Shown piece by piece: positions 18,400-31,234 of a DNA stretch of 64,000 nucleotides; position 1 is the first letter of the stretch, and every line of letters starts with the position of its first letter. A program made the translations under genes and the position numbers. The stretch covers positions 434,001 to 498,000 of the forward strand of contig NZ_CP149511.1 in the NCBI RefSeq assembly GCF_040126305.1. The letters are read 5' to 3'. The notes under the pieces were generated by a model. It had not been told where the DNA came from, ran no database searches, and worked only from the letters and a program-made list of their open reading frames with translations. The DNA comes from Pararhizobium sp. A13. GTDB taxonomy: Bacteria; Pseudomonadota; Alphaproteobacteria; Rhizobiales; Rhizobiaceae.

Positions 18400-19272
18400 A
18401 TGGCTTCGGAAAAGCTCGATCCCGTCACCGGACGCATGACCACGGGACACGAATGGAACGGCATCGAGGAACTCGATACGCCGGTGCCGCGGGTTGTCCT
18501 GTATTTCCTGGCGGCAGGCATGCTGTTTGCCGGCATCTACTGGATATTGATGCCGGCCTGGCCGCTCGGCTGGACCTATACCAAGGGCCTGCTCGGCGCC
18601 GATCAGCGCGAGGTTGTGGCGCGGCAGGTCGACAGCGCGACGGCGGCGCGTGCCCAATGGACGGACAAGATCATGACGGCGAGTTTCTCCGAGATAGAGG
18701 CAGATGACGCGCTGATGGCCAAAGTGCGTGAGACCGGCCAAGCTCTTTTCCGCGACAATTGCGCTGCCTGCCATGGCATCAATGCGACCGGCGGGCCCGG
18801 CTTTCCCGATCTTACGGCAAAGGCTTGGCTCTGGGGTGGCAATCCGGAAACGATCGCGGAGACGGTCCGTGTCGGCATCAATTCGACAAACGAGGACACG
18901 CGCGTTTCGCAGATGCTCGCCTTCGGTCGCGACGAGATCCTCGATCGCGAGAAGATCAACGAGGTGGTAAGCTATGTGGAGTCCCTTTCGGCACCGGAAA
19001 GGGGCGATGCCGAGACGATCAGGGCGGGTCGCGAGGTCTTCGCGGCCAATTGCGTGGCCTGTCATGGCGAGGATGGCAAGGGCAAGGCCGATGTCGGCGC
19101 ACCCGACCTGACGGACAGCCACTGGATATACGGCCGCGACCGGCAGTCGATCTATACGACGATCTATGCCGGGCGGCAGGGACATATGCCGTTTTGGGGT
19201 GGAAGGCTGTCACCATTGGATATCAAGGTGCTGACCGCCTACGTTCACACGCTCGGAGGCGAGGCGCCATGA
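18400..19272 (+). CDS. ccoP: Cytochrome cbb3 oxidase subunit III (di-heme c)
   Basis: 290 residues. An N-terminal cytoplasmic stretch, a membrane anchor at about 32-50 and two cytochrome c domains with CAACH at 121-125 and CVACH at 218-222. This is the usual FixP/CcoP layout that takes electrons from soluble cytochrome c. The ATG is 4 nt after ccoQ; the stop overlaps the next start (ATGA). Confidence 0.94.
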   Translation: MASEKLDPVTGRMTTGHEWNGIEELDTPVPRVVLYFLAAGMLFAGIYWILMPAWPLGWTYTKGLLGADQREVVARQVDSATAARAQWTDKIMTASFSEIEADDALMAKVRETGQALFRDNCAACHGINATGGPGFPDLTAKAWLWGGNPETIAETVRVGINSTNEDTRVSQMLAFGRDEILDREKINEVVSYVESLSAPERGDAETIRAGREVFAANCVACHGEDGKGKADVGAPDLTDSHWIYGRDRQSIYTTIYAGRQGHMPFWGGRLSPLDIKVLTAYVHTLGGEAP

Positions 19273-19487
19273 GCAGTGCACACGACGGGAAGGCGGTGGC
19301 CTGCGGGCCGCGCCCGGTCAGGTGGAGGCGCGTGGCGATAGCGATCGCCGCTGCCGGAGTGCTGCTCTTTGCCGGCGCCAATGCGCATCTGGTCTATGTA
19401 GCGGTCGCGTCGCAGCCGGATTGCGTTCTGCCCGCAAATGGCAGTGGTGAAACTGTGAAATTTCAGGCGGCGCAACCCGCTTGCTGA
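19269..19487 (+). CDS. Small single-pass membrane protein in the cbb3 operon
   Basis: 72 residues, start overlapping the ccoP stop. It has a basic N-terminus, one membrane helix (about 25-45, VAIAIAAAGVLLFAGANAHL) and a short periplasmic tail with two cysteines (PDCVLPAN and the C-terminal AC). It sits where fixG and fixH would be in a canonical rhizobial fixGHIS operon, but it is far shorter than CcoH (about 160 residues) and has no recognisable CcoH domain. A role in oxidase assembly is inferred from position only. Confidence 0.75.
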   Translation: MSSAHDGKAVACGPRPVRWRRVAIAIAAAGVLLFAGANAHLVYVAVASQPDCVLPANGSGETVKFQAAQPAC

Positions 19488-19501
19488 CAAGGGAGACAAG
19501 G

Positions 19502-20287
19502 ATGGGGGCCACCGATCGTTCAGATGCTGCCGTTCGGCCGCTTGCGGAACAGCGGCGGCGCAATCTTCCGGCAAATGCTGCATTCGGCTGGCTGAGGGCC
19601 GGATGGCGGGACCTATCTATCCAGCCCGGACCGAGTCTTGCCTATGGGCTTGCCGTCTTCATCATCTCGGTCGTCATTGTTTGGGGACTGTACGCTCTCG
19701 GCCTTGATTATATTCTGTTTCCGGCGCTTGCCGGATTCATGGTCGTTGGCCCGCTTCTTGCCATCGGGCTCTATCAGAAGAGCCGCGACATCGAGGCGGG
19801 TGCCCCGGTCAGCTTGAGCCGCATGGTGTTCGTCAAGGCAGAATCGGGAGCGCAGGTGTGGTTCACCGGGGCCATCCTTTGCCTGCTGATGCTGGTCTGG
19901 ATGCGTGCCGCCGTCATCATCTACGCCTTGTTCTTCGGCTTGCGGGCGTTTCCGGGACTCGATCACGTCGCGGCGATGCTGTTCACGACACCGGTCGGCT
20001 GGGGCATGCTGCTCGTCGGCACGGTCGTTGGCGGGCTCTTCGCCGCCTTCTCCTTTGCGATCAGCACCTTTGCTGTTCCGATGCTGCTCGACGAGAAGAC
20101 GGACGCCTTCACCGCGATGGGCACCAGCATTTCGCTCGTCTGGAACAACCTGCCGGTGATGCTCGCCTGGGGAGCGATCGTGCTTGCGCTGTTTCTGGTG
20201 AGCGTCGTGACTGGGCTATTGGGATTGATCGTGGTCTTTCCGTTGCTCGGGCATGCGACTTGGCATAGCTACAGAGCAATCAGATGA
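19502..20287 (+). CDS. DUF2189 family membrane protein
   Basis: 261 residues with about six membrane helices, opening with a cytoplasmic stretch and WLRAGWRDLSIQPGPSLAYG, the DUF2189 signature region. The ATG at 19502 follows GGGAGACAAG; the in-frame upstream start at 19481 is inside the previous gene. The stop overlaps ccoI by 4 nt, so it is translated as part of the cbb3 operon. DUF2189 proteins often accompany cytochrome oxidase genes, but their function is unknown. Confidence 0.8.
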   Translation: MGATDRSDAAVRPLAEQRRRNLPANAAFGWLRAGWRDLSIQPGPSLAYGLAVFIISVVIVWGLYALGLDYILFPALAGFMVVGPLLAIGLYQKSRDIEAGAPVSLSRMVFVKAESGAQVWFTGAILCLLMLVWMRAAVIIYALFFGLRAFPGLDHVAAMLFTTPVGWGMLLVGTVVGGLFAAFSFAISTFAVPMLLDEKTDAFTAMGTSISLVWNNLPVMLAWGAIVLALFLVSVVTGLLGLIVVFPLLGHATWHSYRAIR

Positions 20288-22536
20288 GCTGCTGTGCACC
20301 CGGAGCCGAGAATGGCGCCGAAGCTTGTGGATCGCCGAGCAGCACCGAGACCTTGCTTGCGAGCCGACCGCTGGACAATGGCCTCTACCAGACGGACCTT
20401 TCCGTGCCGGGCGTCCGATGCGCGAACTGTATCCGGACGATTGAAGGCCAGCTCTCGCGGCTGCCGGGCGTCGAGCAGGCGCGGGTGAACCTTTCGAGCC
20501 GGCGCGTCAGCGTCAAATGGCGGGGCGATCAGGTGCCGCCGATGATCGAGACGCTGTCGGAGCTTGGTTATGCCGCGCACCTATCCGAGACGAAAGCTGA
20601 CGAAGCCGATCCGGAACTTTCCCGGCTGATCCGGGCGCTGAGCGTTGCTGGTTTTTCCGCTATGAACATCATGCTGCTTTCGGTTTCCGTCTGGTCGGGG
20701 GCCGATGCGGAAACCCGCCAAGCCTTTCATTGGATTTCGGCGGCGTTGGCGGCGGTCGCCCTGTTCTATTCGGGACCGGTGTTCTTTCACTCCGCTTGGG
20801 CCGTGCTTAGGCGGGGGCGCACCAATATGGACGTGCCGATCTCGATCGGTATCTGCCTCGCCTTTGGGCTCAGCCTGCACGATACGATCCATTGGGACGA
20901 ACACGCCTATTTCGATGCCGCAGCGTCTCTCATCTTCTTCCTACTGATCGGGCGCACACTCGACCGTGCCATGCGCGAAAGGGCGCGCGTGGCCGTGCGC
21001 GGGTTGATGCGGCTCTCTCCCCGTGTGGCGTTGGTCGTCGGAAGCGACGGCAGCCGCAACTATATTCCGGTGAACGAGGTCGAGCCGGGAATGCGCATCA
21101 ATCTTGCCGCCGGCGATCGGGTGCCGGTCGATGGCTGCGTCGAGGAAGGTTCGTCGGACATCGATTGCGCGATCGCGACAGGCGAGAGCGCGCCGCAGCC
21201 GGTGGGGCCGGGGGCGGCGGTGACGGCTGGAACGCTCAATCTAGCAGGCCCTCTGAGAATTGTCGCGACGGCGACGGCGGACAATTCATTTCTCGCTGAA
21301 ATGGTGCGGATGATGGAAGCCGCGGAAGGTGGGCGCGCCGGCTATCGGCGGCTTGCCGATCGCGCCGCGCAACTCTATTCGCCGGTCGTTCATACCGCCG
21401 CCTTCGTCACTTTCCTCGGCTGGATTGCCGCCACGGGAGATTGGCACCGCGCCATCAGCATCGCTATTGCCGTGCTGATCATCACTTGCCCCTGTGCGCT
21501 CGGTCTTGCCGTGCCGATCGTGCAGGTCGTGGCGGCGCGCCGCCTGTTCGAAAACGGGATAATGCTCAAGGACGGGTCCGGAATCGAACGTCTTGCCGAG
21601 ATCGATACGGTGGTGTTCGACAAGACCGGCACGCTGACATTGGGTAGACCAAGGCTGGTGAAGACTAGCTCCACCGCGCCGGAGGCTCTACACATCGCTG
21701 CCGCAATGGCGCGGCATTCGCGCCATCCTGTCGCGGCAGCCCTGTCTGCAGCTTCCAAAGACGGACCGGAGATTTCGGCTTCCGATATCGCCGAAACGCC
21801 CGGTTTCGGTATCGAAGCGCGCATTGGCGGCAGGACCTATCGGCTCGGTCGCGCCGAATGGGCGCTGGCCGACCGCACCGCCGAGCAGTTTGCGGGAACG
21901 GTGCTGACGTGCAACGGTTTGCTATCCGCGCGGTTCGTTTTCGAAGACGAATTACGGAAGGGCGCGATGCAAGCCGTTGGGGAATTGCACGCGGTCGGCC
22001 TGCAATTGGAAATCCTTTCGGGCGACCGCGAACCGGCCGTTGCATCCGTTGCGCGACATCTCGGTATCGGGCACTACGCAGCAGGTCTGCTGCCGGGCGG
22101 GAAGGTGGAGCGGCTAGAGAGGTTGTCGGGTGATGCCCGCAGCGTGCTGATGGTCGGGGACGGGCTGAATGACGTGCCCGCCCTGGCTGCTGCGCATGTG
22201 TCGATGGCACCCGCCAATGCCGCCGATATCGGGCGCAATGCGGCGGATTTCGTCTTCTTGCACGAGGATCTCGGCGCGGTTCCGATGGCCGTCACCGTTG
22301 CCCGCAAGGCCAGCATGCTGGTCTGGCAGAATTTTGCTCTGGCCGTTCTCTACAACGTCATCGCGCTTCCGGTTGCAATCGCCGGCCACGTCACGCCGCT
22401 AATTGCCGCGCTTGCAATGTCGCTCTCCTCGGTCGTCGTTGTAACCAATGCCCTGCGGTTGAAAGCGGGAAAGACTGGACAGCGTCAAGCCGCCGCCGGT
22501 TCAAGGTCTATGCAAATTCTGGTCCCGGGCGAATGA
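20284..22536 (+). CDS. ccoI: Copper-translocating P1B-type ATPase for cbb3 assembly
   Basis: 750 residues (FixI/CcoI). N-terminal heavy-metal domain with CANC at 46-49, eight-helix transport core with the CPC motif at 402-404, phosphorylation motif DKTGT at 446-450, and the hinge MVGDGLNDVPAL. It exports Cu(I) needed to mature the CcoN binuclear centre. An extra N-terminal MSCCAPGAENGAEACG is cysteine rich, as in many rhizobial FixI proteins. It overlaps both neighbours by 4 nt. Confidence 0.93.
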   Translation: MSCCAPGAENGAEACGSPSSTETLLASRPLDNGLYQTDLSVPGVRCANCIRTIEGQLSRLPGVEQARVNLSSRRVSVKWRGDQVPPMIETLSELGYAAHLSETKADEADPELSRLIRALSVAGFSAMNIMLLSVSVWSGADAETRQAFHWISAALAAVALFYSGPVFFHSAWAVLRRGRTNMDVPISIGICLAFGLSLHDTIHWDEHAYFDAAASLIFFLLIGRTLDRAMRERARVAVRGLMRLSPRVALVVGSDGSRNYIPVNEVEPGMRINLAAGDRVPVDGCVEEGSSDIDCAIATGESAPQPVGPGAAVTAGTLNLAGPLRIVATATADNSFLAEMVRMMEAAEGGRAGYRRLADRAAQLYSPVVHTAAFVTFLGWIAATGDWHRAISIAIAVLIITCPCALGLAVPIVQVVAARRLFENGIMLKDGSGIERLAEIDTVVFDKTGTLTLGRPRLVKTSSTAPEALHIAAAMARHSRHPVAAALSAASKDGPEISASDIAETPGFGIEARIGGRTYRLGRAEWALADRTAEQFAGTVLTCNGLLSARFVFEDELRKGAMQAVGELHAVGLQLEILSGDREPAVASVARHLGIGHYAAGLLPGGKVERLERLSGDARSVLMVGDGLNDVPALAAAHVSMAPANAADIGRNAADFVFLHEDLGAVPMAVTVARKASMLVWQNFALAVLYNVIALPVAIAGHVTPLIAALAMSLSSVVVVTNALRLKAGKTGQRQAAAGSRSMQILVPGE

Positions 22537-22697
22537 GCAGCCTCGTCTTCCTCGTCCCGCTTGCATTGCTTCTTGGCGCAACGGCGCTCGGGGCTTTCCT
22601 TTGGTCGCTGCGCAGCGGCCAATACGAGGACCTCGATGGGGCCGCCGAACGAATCCTGATGGATGATGACGAGAACGAACCGCCGATAGCAAAATAG
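22533..22697 (+). CDS. ccoS: Cytochrome cbb3 oxidase maturation protein
   Basis: 54 residues, start overlapping the ccoI stop (ATGA). One N-terminal membrane helix followed by the CcoS signature FLWSLRSGQYEDLDGAAERI and an acidic tail. CcoS/FixS is needed to insert cofactors into the oxidase. Last gene of the operon. Confidence 0.92.
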   Translation: MSSLVFLVPLALLLGATALGAFLWSLRSGQYEDLDGAAERILMDDDENEPPIAK

Positions 22698-22785
22698 ACG
22701 TTTTCGGCATTGTCGCGGAGTAGGTCAGGTTCCCTGGTAGTTGGGCGACGACATCGGCCGAACGGTATTGCCGATCGAACAGGTT

Positions 22786-24558
22786 CTACTGCGTCGCGAG
22801 GTCGTTTGCCGCCGGAAAACCGCCGTCCGCTCCCGCCTTGAAAAGCCCTTCGCGGAGATGCTCCACGTCAGATTGCTGAGCGTAGTGCAACGTGGCGAGG
22901 AAGGATTCGACGCCGAATTCGGGGAGGAGCGATCCAACCTTCTTCATATGCGCTGCGGCAGCGATCTCATCGCCAAGCCAGCCGTAACATGCAGCGACGA
23001 ATGCGTGCTGGGCGTAATCCATGACGGACAGGTGCATGAATGCTTCGATCGCCTCGCCATACTGATGCGCAGCGAAGTGTGCTTTGCCAAGGTGACTCCA
23101 AAATCTTTCGGGGTGATGGGGGTTCAGCCGCATTGCCTTGCGGATCCATTCGATTCCCTCTTCAGGCCGCCCCAGCCAGGTCAACAGTTCCCCTTGCTGA
23201 ACCACCACAAGGTCGTAGTTGGGATTGAGGGAAAGGGCACGCTCCTGGTGATAGCGCGCTGTGGTCAGTGCGTTGTTGTTCACATTCACTGCGGCCAGAA
23301 TGCGATGCACGTCGGCATCGTTGTCATCCAGCGCCAACGCCCGATCCAGCGCAGCAACGATTTCGCTCCAGACGGCATCCTTGTCTTCGCACCAGCCGCT
23401 GACCCAAGCCTGGCCGAGGATGCACGCCCGCCAAGCATGGGCATGGGCATAATCCGGGTCAAGCGCGACGGCCCGGTCTATCAGAGACTGCGCCTGCTTA
23501 TTGTCTGCAACGGTGCCTCTGTGATGCAGTACCTTTGCGGTCAGCGCGCACTCGTATGCGGCCATGTTTGCAGGTTTCGTCCGCGCAAGATGGTCGCGCT
23601 GGGCCGCCTCGACGCGCCCCGGTAAGGTTGCTGCTATCGCCGCTGTTATTTCATCCTGGATCGCAAATATGTCGTCCAACCTCCGGTCGTATTTATCTGC
23701 CCATATATGGCCATCACTGGCTGCGTCGATGAGCTGGACCGTGACGCGCACCCTATCGCCGATCTTGCGGACGCTTCCTTCCACCAGGTATTGAGCCCCG
23801 AGTTTCTCGGCGACTTCGCGTACGTTTACGGCTCGGTTCTTGTAGACGAAACTGGAGTTGCGTGAGATGACGAACAACTCGTGGCGGCGCGACAATTCGG
23901 TGAGGATGTCTTCGGTCAGACCATCCGCGAAAAACTCCTGATCGGGATCGCCGCTCATGTTGTTGAAGGGCAGAACCACTATCGAGGGTTTGGAGACAGA
24001 TCGCTTTGCATCGAAATCCTGAGGCTGATGGGGCGAGGCGGAGTGCTCAAGCCCGATACGAAACAGACGAACAGGACGGCTTATATTCTTTAGCGTCTTC
24101 TCCCCCAGATCCTCGATGGAGACTTCGAGATGATCGGCAATTTGTATTGCTACAGCGGCGGTGACACAGATACCGCCGACGTCGGCCAGTTGCTCAATAC
24201 GAGAAGCGATATTCACACCGTCGCCGAAAATGTCCCCGTCTTCGAAAATAATGTCGCCAAGATTGATGCCGATCCTGAATTCGATCCGCCGATCCTGCGG
24301 CACGTCAGAATTTCGCCGCTGCATGCGCTGCTGGATCTCCACGGCGCACTTAACTGCATCAGTTACGCTGTGGAACTCCACGAGCATGCCGTCGCCCGTC
24401 GTCTTGATGATCCGGCCCTTGTTCTTTGCGATGGCGGGATCAATCAATTCTATCCGGTGCGTTTTGAGGCGGGCGAGGGTGCCTGCTTCATCGGCCTCCA
24501 TCAGTCGGCTATAGCCTGCCATATCGGCTGCCAGGACTGCGGCTAGTCTCTGTTCCAT
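22786..24558 (-). CDS. Class III adenylate/guanylate cyclase with TPR domain
   Basis: 590 residues, soluble. The N-terminal catalytic domain (about 1-175) has AADMAGYSRLMEADEAGT with the first metal Asp, TGDGMLVEF with the second, and NIASRIEQLA. The middle holds a TolB-like segment (VVLPFNNMSGDPDQEFFADGLTEDI). The C-terminal 250 residues are tetratricopeptide repeats (for example ALDPDYAHAHAWRACILGQA). This architecture is expanded in rhizobia and is thought to make cAMP in response to unknown signals. Convergent with the cbb3 operon. Confidence 0.88.
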   Translation of the reverse strand: MEQRLAAVLAADMAGYSRLMEADEAGTLARLKTHRIELIDPAIAKNKGRIIKTTGDGMLVEFHSVTDAVKCAVEIQQRMQRRNSDVPQDRRIEFRIGINLGDIIFEDGDIFGDGVNIASRIEQLADVGGICVTAAVAIQIADHLEVSIEDLGEKTLKNISRPVRLFRIGLEHSASPHQPQDFDAKRSVSKPSIVVLPFNNMSGDPDQEFFADGLTEDILTELSRRHELFVISRNSSFVYKNRAVNVREVAEKLGAQYLVEGSVRKIGDRVRVTVQLIDAASDGHIWADKYDRRLDDIFAIQDEITAAIAATLPGRVEAAQRDHLARTKPANMAAYECALTAKVLHHRGTVADNKQAQSLIDRAVALDPDYAHAHAWRACILGQAWVSGWCEDKDAVWSEIVAALDRALALDDNDADVHRILAAVNVNNNALTTARYHQERALSLNPNYDLVVVQQGELLTWLGRPEEGIEWIRKAMRLNPHHPERFWSHLGKAHFAAHQYGEAIEAFMHLSVMDYAQHAFVAACYGWLGDEIAAAAHMKKVGSLLPEFGVESFLATLHYAQQSDVEHLREGLFKAGADGGFPAANDLATQ

Positions 24559-24654
24559 CGATTTGCCAACATAACGATAAAGGGATGCTTCGTCTTCCGG
24601 ACCGGCAGATCAAAGCGGGTCTAGGACGATTTTACAGCACCCCAATGAAATCGC

Positions 24655-24798
24655 CTATCTAATGTTGAGGCACATTTGGGCCACCAGCGCCGCGGTCTGG
24701 AGCCGGTTGAGGACGTCTTCTTGTCGCAGTGGTTCCGCCACAAAGCCACCGGGGATGATCAAGATGTCGAGCGCAGGGCAGTTCGCCACAACGCAGAC
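24655..24798 (-). pseudogene. DJ-1/PfpI-family gene remnant
   Basis: A 47-codon open stretch reading CVVANCPALDILIIPGGFVA and ending at a TAG. It matches the central part of DJ-1/PfpI (isonitrile hydratase-like) proteins around the PGG motif. The upstream in-frame sequence hits a stop, and the nucleophile-elbow cysteine and C-terminal half are missing, so this is a fragment in the gap between katG and the cyclase gene. The rest of the 313-bp gap holds nothing I recognise, apart from an imperfect GC-rich hairpin just past the katG stop. Confidence 0.6.
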
Positions 24799-24871
24799 AG
24801 GCGATCTGTCCGTGGCCTAACACTCGGGCGCAACTGGAAACTCAGCCGCGCCCGAGCGCCTTGAGCCCGGA

Positions 24872-28241
<3,370 letters not shown>

Positions 28242-28398
28242 CGGTCACATGTTGCCATCCGCAACTGTCAATGGCGAACCGATGACGAAGAGCTGACGAT
28301 CACCGGCTCGATCGGCCTTGCGCATGCTCGACAAATCGACTTTCTCAGTATCGAGGAGAAAGCCGAGCGTCTTCGGCAAACGAGATTGGAAATCGAGC

Positions 28399-29277
28399 AT
28401 GTCAGAACTGACCGCAACACTTCGAATTTTTGAAGCCCATCCAGGCATCTTCGCCTATTATGATGGTCGCGTTGCGGGCAAACGCCTGCATTCTGCCGCG
28501 GCGAATTGGCTCGATGATGGCGCCTATGGGCTGGGAATTGCGTCCTATGCCATTGTGGATTCCGGAACCGCCCTCATCTACGATACCCATATTTCCGTGC
28601 CTCATGCTCAGGCCATCAGAGCGCATATCGAAGGGCTCGGCGTGAGCTCGATCCGCGTTGCGCTCAGCCATTGGCACAGTGATCACATCGCCGGCAACGA
28701 GGTCTTTGCGGATTGCGAGATTATCGCGCTCAAGCTGACTGCCGAGGCGCTCTTGGCCAATCGCGAGGAGATAGCACGGCGCCCCCCGCCAATTGAACCG
28801 CTGGTGATGCCCAACCGGCTTTTTGAGGACCAACTGGAACTATACGTCGGAAGCAGGCGTGTGGAACTCCACCACTTCGATATTCACAGTGCGGACGGCA
28901 ATGTCGTCTGGCTGCCCGACACGAGCATACTCCTGGCGGGCGACACTCTCGAAGATACGGTGACCTATGTCTCGGAGGCCCAGCATGTCGCAACCCATAT
29001 CCGCGAGCTCGCCCGTATGCGAACATGGCCAATCCATAGCATTCTGCCTAGTCATGGCGATCCGGCCCGGATCGCGGCCGGCGGATACGGGGTCAACCTC
29101 ATCGAGGCAAACCGGAATTACCTTGAGCGGTTGACCGAACTGGTTAAGACCACTGAAGGCAGCGCTGGATCCTTGGCAGACTTTATCGCGACAGACCTGT
29201 CTTCCGGCGCGATATCCTATTTTGAGCCCTACGAAGCCGTGCATCGGAAGAATATCGCGGCTCTCGCGGCGGCATGA
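28399..29277 (+). CDS. Metallo-beta-lactamase fold hydrolase
   Basis: 292 residues. Zinc motif HWHSDH at 91-96, a second ligand region HHFDIHSADGNVVWLPD, and LLAGDTLED with the bridging Asp. Substrate unknown. An in-frame ATG at 28324 would add about 25 residues; the ATG at 28399 is preferred because the family fold starts soon after, but this is not certain. It is downstream of oxyR with 157 bp between, so it may not be co-transcribed. Confidence 0.8.
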   Translation: MSELTATLRIFEAHPGIFAYYDGRVAGKRLHSAAANWLDDGAYGLGIASYAIVDSGTALIYDTHISVPHAQAIRAHIEGLGVSSIRVALSHWHSDHIAGNEVFADCEIIALKLTAEALLANREEIARRPPPIEPLVMPNRLFEDQLELYVGSRRVELHHFDIHSADGNVVWLPDTSILLAGDTLEDTVTYVSEAQHVATHIRELARMRTWPIHSILPSHGDPARIAAGGYGVNLIEANRNYLERLTELVKTTEGSAGSLADFIATDLSSGAISYFEPYEAVHRKNIAALAAA

Positions 29278-29377
29278 TCACCCTATGTGGAAACCAGGCA
29301 TTCACCTGGCAGGGCGCTGGCGAATTTTCGCGCGGCCGGCAAGTCGATCTACAAGACCTCCGTTGCAGCCCGCACCG

Positions 29378-29662
29378 TTACACGCCGCGCAAGGCGATGA
29401 TCCGCGAACCTGCGGCGCCCTGTCGCTGACGTGCGAGCGGCGCATATTCAGGCGACGCGAACAGGCCACGGATCGCGTCCATGTCGGGGAACTCGATGAT
29501 CAGCATGTTGGTCGCCTGCCACCCTTCGAGTTCGAGCGGGGCATCATCGAGGGAGATCAGGCGGCCACCGGCTTGCGCCACAAGGGGCAGAGCCTTCGAG
29601 CGGTAATCGGCAATGGCTTTTGGATCGTGGATGTCGAGATCGACAACGAGATAGGCTGACAT
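29378..29662 (-). CDS. DUF1330 family protein
   Basis: 94 residues, the usual length of this dimeric ferredoxin-like (alpha/beta barrel) family: starts MSAYLVVDLDIHDPKAIADY and contains IIEFPDMDAIRGLFASPEY. The start has AAAGGATACAGCC upstream. Function is unknown; family members resemble small monooxygenase-fold proteins. Confidence 0.85.
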   Translation of the reverse strand: MSAYLVVDLDIHDPKAIADYRSKALPLVAQAGGRLISLDDAPLELEGWQATNMLIIEFPDMDAIRGLFASPEYAPLARQRQGAAGSRIIALRGV

Positions 29663-29728
29663 GGCTGTATCCTTTGGTTGGTTTGATCTGTTGGATTCGG
29701 CTTATGGTTACGGCTAGCGGCGCGCGAG

Positions 29729-30257
29729 CTATTGTTGCAGGTGCCGCCACTTCACCATGCGCTCTCGGAGATCAAGCGTGCCGCCATCGATGGTAAAGCT
29801 GCCGTCACCACGATGATGCATGGTCCGCCGCTCCTTGCGGGTCTCGTCGATCCAGATCCTCTGCGCCTCGAGGACGAAGTGGTTGTAGGTATCGACGAAG
29901 CTTGCGTCGGTGACGTGACATTCGATATTGGCCAGGCAGTCGGAGATAAGCGGCGCGACGACATCTTTTGCCGGGCGCGTCCTCAGCCCAAACCGCTGAA
30001 ACTTGTTCACTTTGTTGCCCGAGCAATTGCCGATGTCGACGACGGTTTCTGCTAGATCGACGGTCGGTATCGCGATCACGCACTCGCCGGTCGCCCTGAG
30101 TGTGCTGTGGCTATGATCCCATGGTCCGATGATGCAGCCGATCAATGGTGGGCTGTGCTGGATCATCATTGGACTGGGCATTTTGGCAGGTTGTCACAAG
30201 AACGATTGGTCCCGGCTCAAGCAGCCGATAGGCTTGAGAAGCAGGTAGCTCCCTCAT
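29729..30257 (-). pseudogene. Flavin reductase-family gene, frameshifted
   Basis: Two leftward frames together make one flavin reductase-like (FMN-binding split barrel) protein. The first, from the ATG at 30257 (AAAAGGAGCGCGCC upstream), reads MRELPASQAYRLLEPGPIVL to about 30190. The second, from about 30181 down to 29729, reads SPPLIGCIIGPWDHSHSTLR and then ECVIAIPTVDLAETVVDIGN. Intact relatives have about 15-20 more bases at the junction, so a small deletion with frame change is likely. A product would be truncated. Confidence 0.72.
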
Positions 30258-30277
30258 GGCGCGCTCCTTTTGTGGAT

Positions 30278-30303
30278 AGCCTCCCCGCTTCATCGGGGAG
30301 GCT
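30278..30303 (-). terminator. Perfect 10-bp stem hairpin downstream of SDR gene
   Basis: AGCCTCCCCG (30278-30287), six-base loop, CGGGGAGGCT (30294-30303). It lies 24 nt beyond the stop of the leftward SDR gene and just before the broken flavin reductase. There is no U-tract, so it may terminate weakly or act as an intercistronic stabiliser. Confidence 0.5.
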
Positions 30304-30327
30304 GGCACCTAACGTCCGGGGGCCGGG

Positions 30328-31077
30328 TTACCAGGCCTGCTCGACTGGCAGCACGAAGAGTTCTGCGACGTTGACGTGATCCGGCGCCTGCAACGCGAAG
30401 AGGATCGTGTCGGCGATATCCGCGCCCTGCAGGAAGGTCATCTGCTTGGCGAGATCGTCCATTTGCTGGCGATAGCCCGGATCAGTGATCTGGTCGTAGA
30501 GCTCGGTTGCAACAGCGCCGGGCTGGATGCAGGTGACGCGAATATTGTGCTTCTGTCCGACTTCCATGCGCAGACCGTCGGAAAAGGCGGTGACGGCGTG
30601 CTTCGTCGCGCAGTAGACCGAGAGACCCTTGAATACCTTTCGGCCAGCGATCGAGGAGGTGTTGAAGATATGGCCCGCGTGCTGCTTGATCATCTGCGGC
30701 AAGACGGCGGCAGTGGTGTTCAACAGACCCTTTACATTGACATCGACCATGCGCTGCCACTCGTCGGTCTTCAGGGCATCGATATCCGACAGTGGCATCA
30801 GACCCGCATTGTTGAAGAGGACGTCGATCGAGCCATATGCATCGACGAGCTTGTTGACGCCTGCCTCGACCGAGGCAGTATCGACCACGTCCATTTCGAT
30901 CACGAGCGCATCACCGCCCTTTTCGGCGATTTCACGCTTGAGGATTTCAAGCTTGTCGGTACGTCGTGCGGCAAGACCAACTTTGACGCCTGTGGCGGCA
31001 AGCTTCAGAGCCGTTGCGGCACCGATGCCGCTGGATGCGCCAGTGATCAGGGCGACTTTTCCAGTGATGTTTGTCAT
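30328..31077 (-). CDS. SDR family oxidoreductase
   Basis: 249 residues, classical SDR: cofactor motif TGASSGIG near 13-20, NNAG at about 89, and catalytic S-Y-K with YCATKHAV. The ATG follows AGGAGATGAACC. The protein resembles YdfG/serine dehydrogenase-like SDRs (GLMPLSDIDALKTDEWQRMV), but the substrate is not predictable. It is preceded by an AraC gene on the same strand, a likely regulator. Confidence 0.85.
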   Translation of the reverse strand: MTNITGKVALITGASSGIGAATALKLAATGVKVGLAARRTDKLEILKREIAEKGGDALVIEMDVVDTASVEAGVNKLVDAYGSIDVLFNNAGLMPLSDIDALKTDEWQRMVDVNVKGLLNTTAAVLPQMIKQHAGHIFNTSSIAGRKVFKGLSVYCATKHAVTAFSDGLRMEVGQKHNIRVTCIQPGAVATELYDQITDPGYRQQMDDLAKQMTFLQGADIADTILFALQAPDHVNVAELFVLPVEQAW

Positions 31078-31234
31078 GGTTCATCTCCTTGTTTGGCGAC
31101 CGCTGCTCGGAAAACCCGGAAGAAGGTCGCGTTTGACAAGAAGGAACATAACGAAGGCCCAAGTCCTGCTCTCTCGCAGGCTTGCTCAGACTGTCGGGAA
31201 CTTGCTCAAATGAGCGCGCACAGTGCGAAACCTC

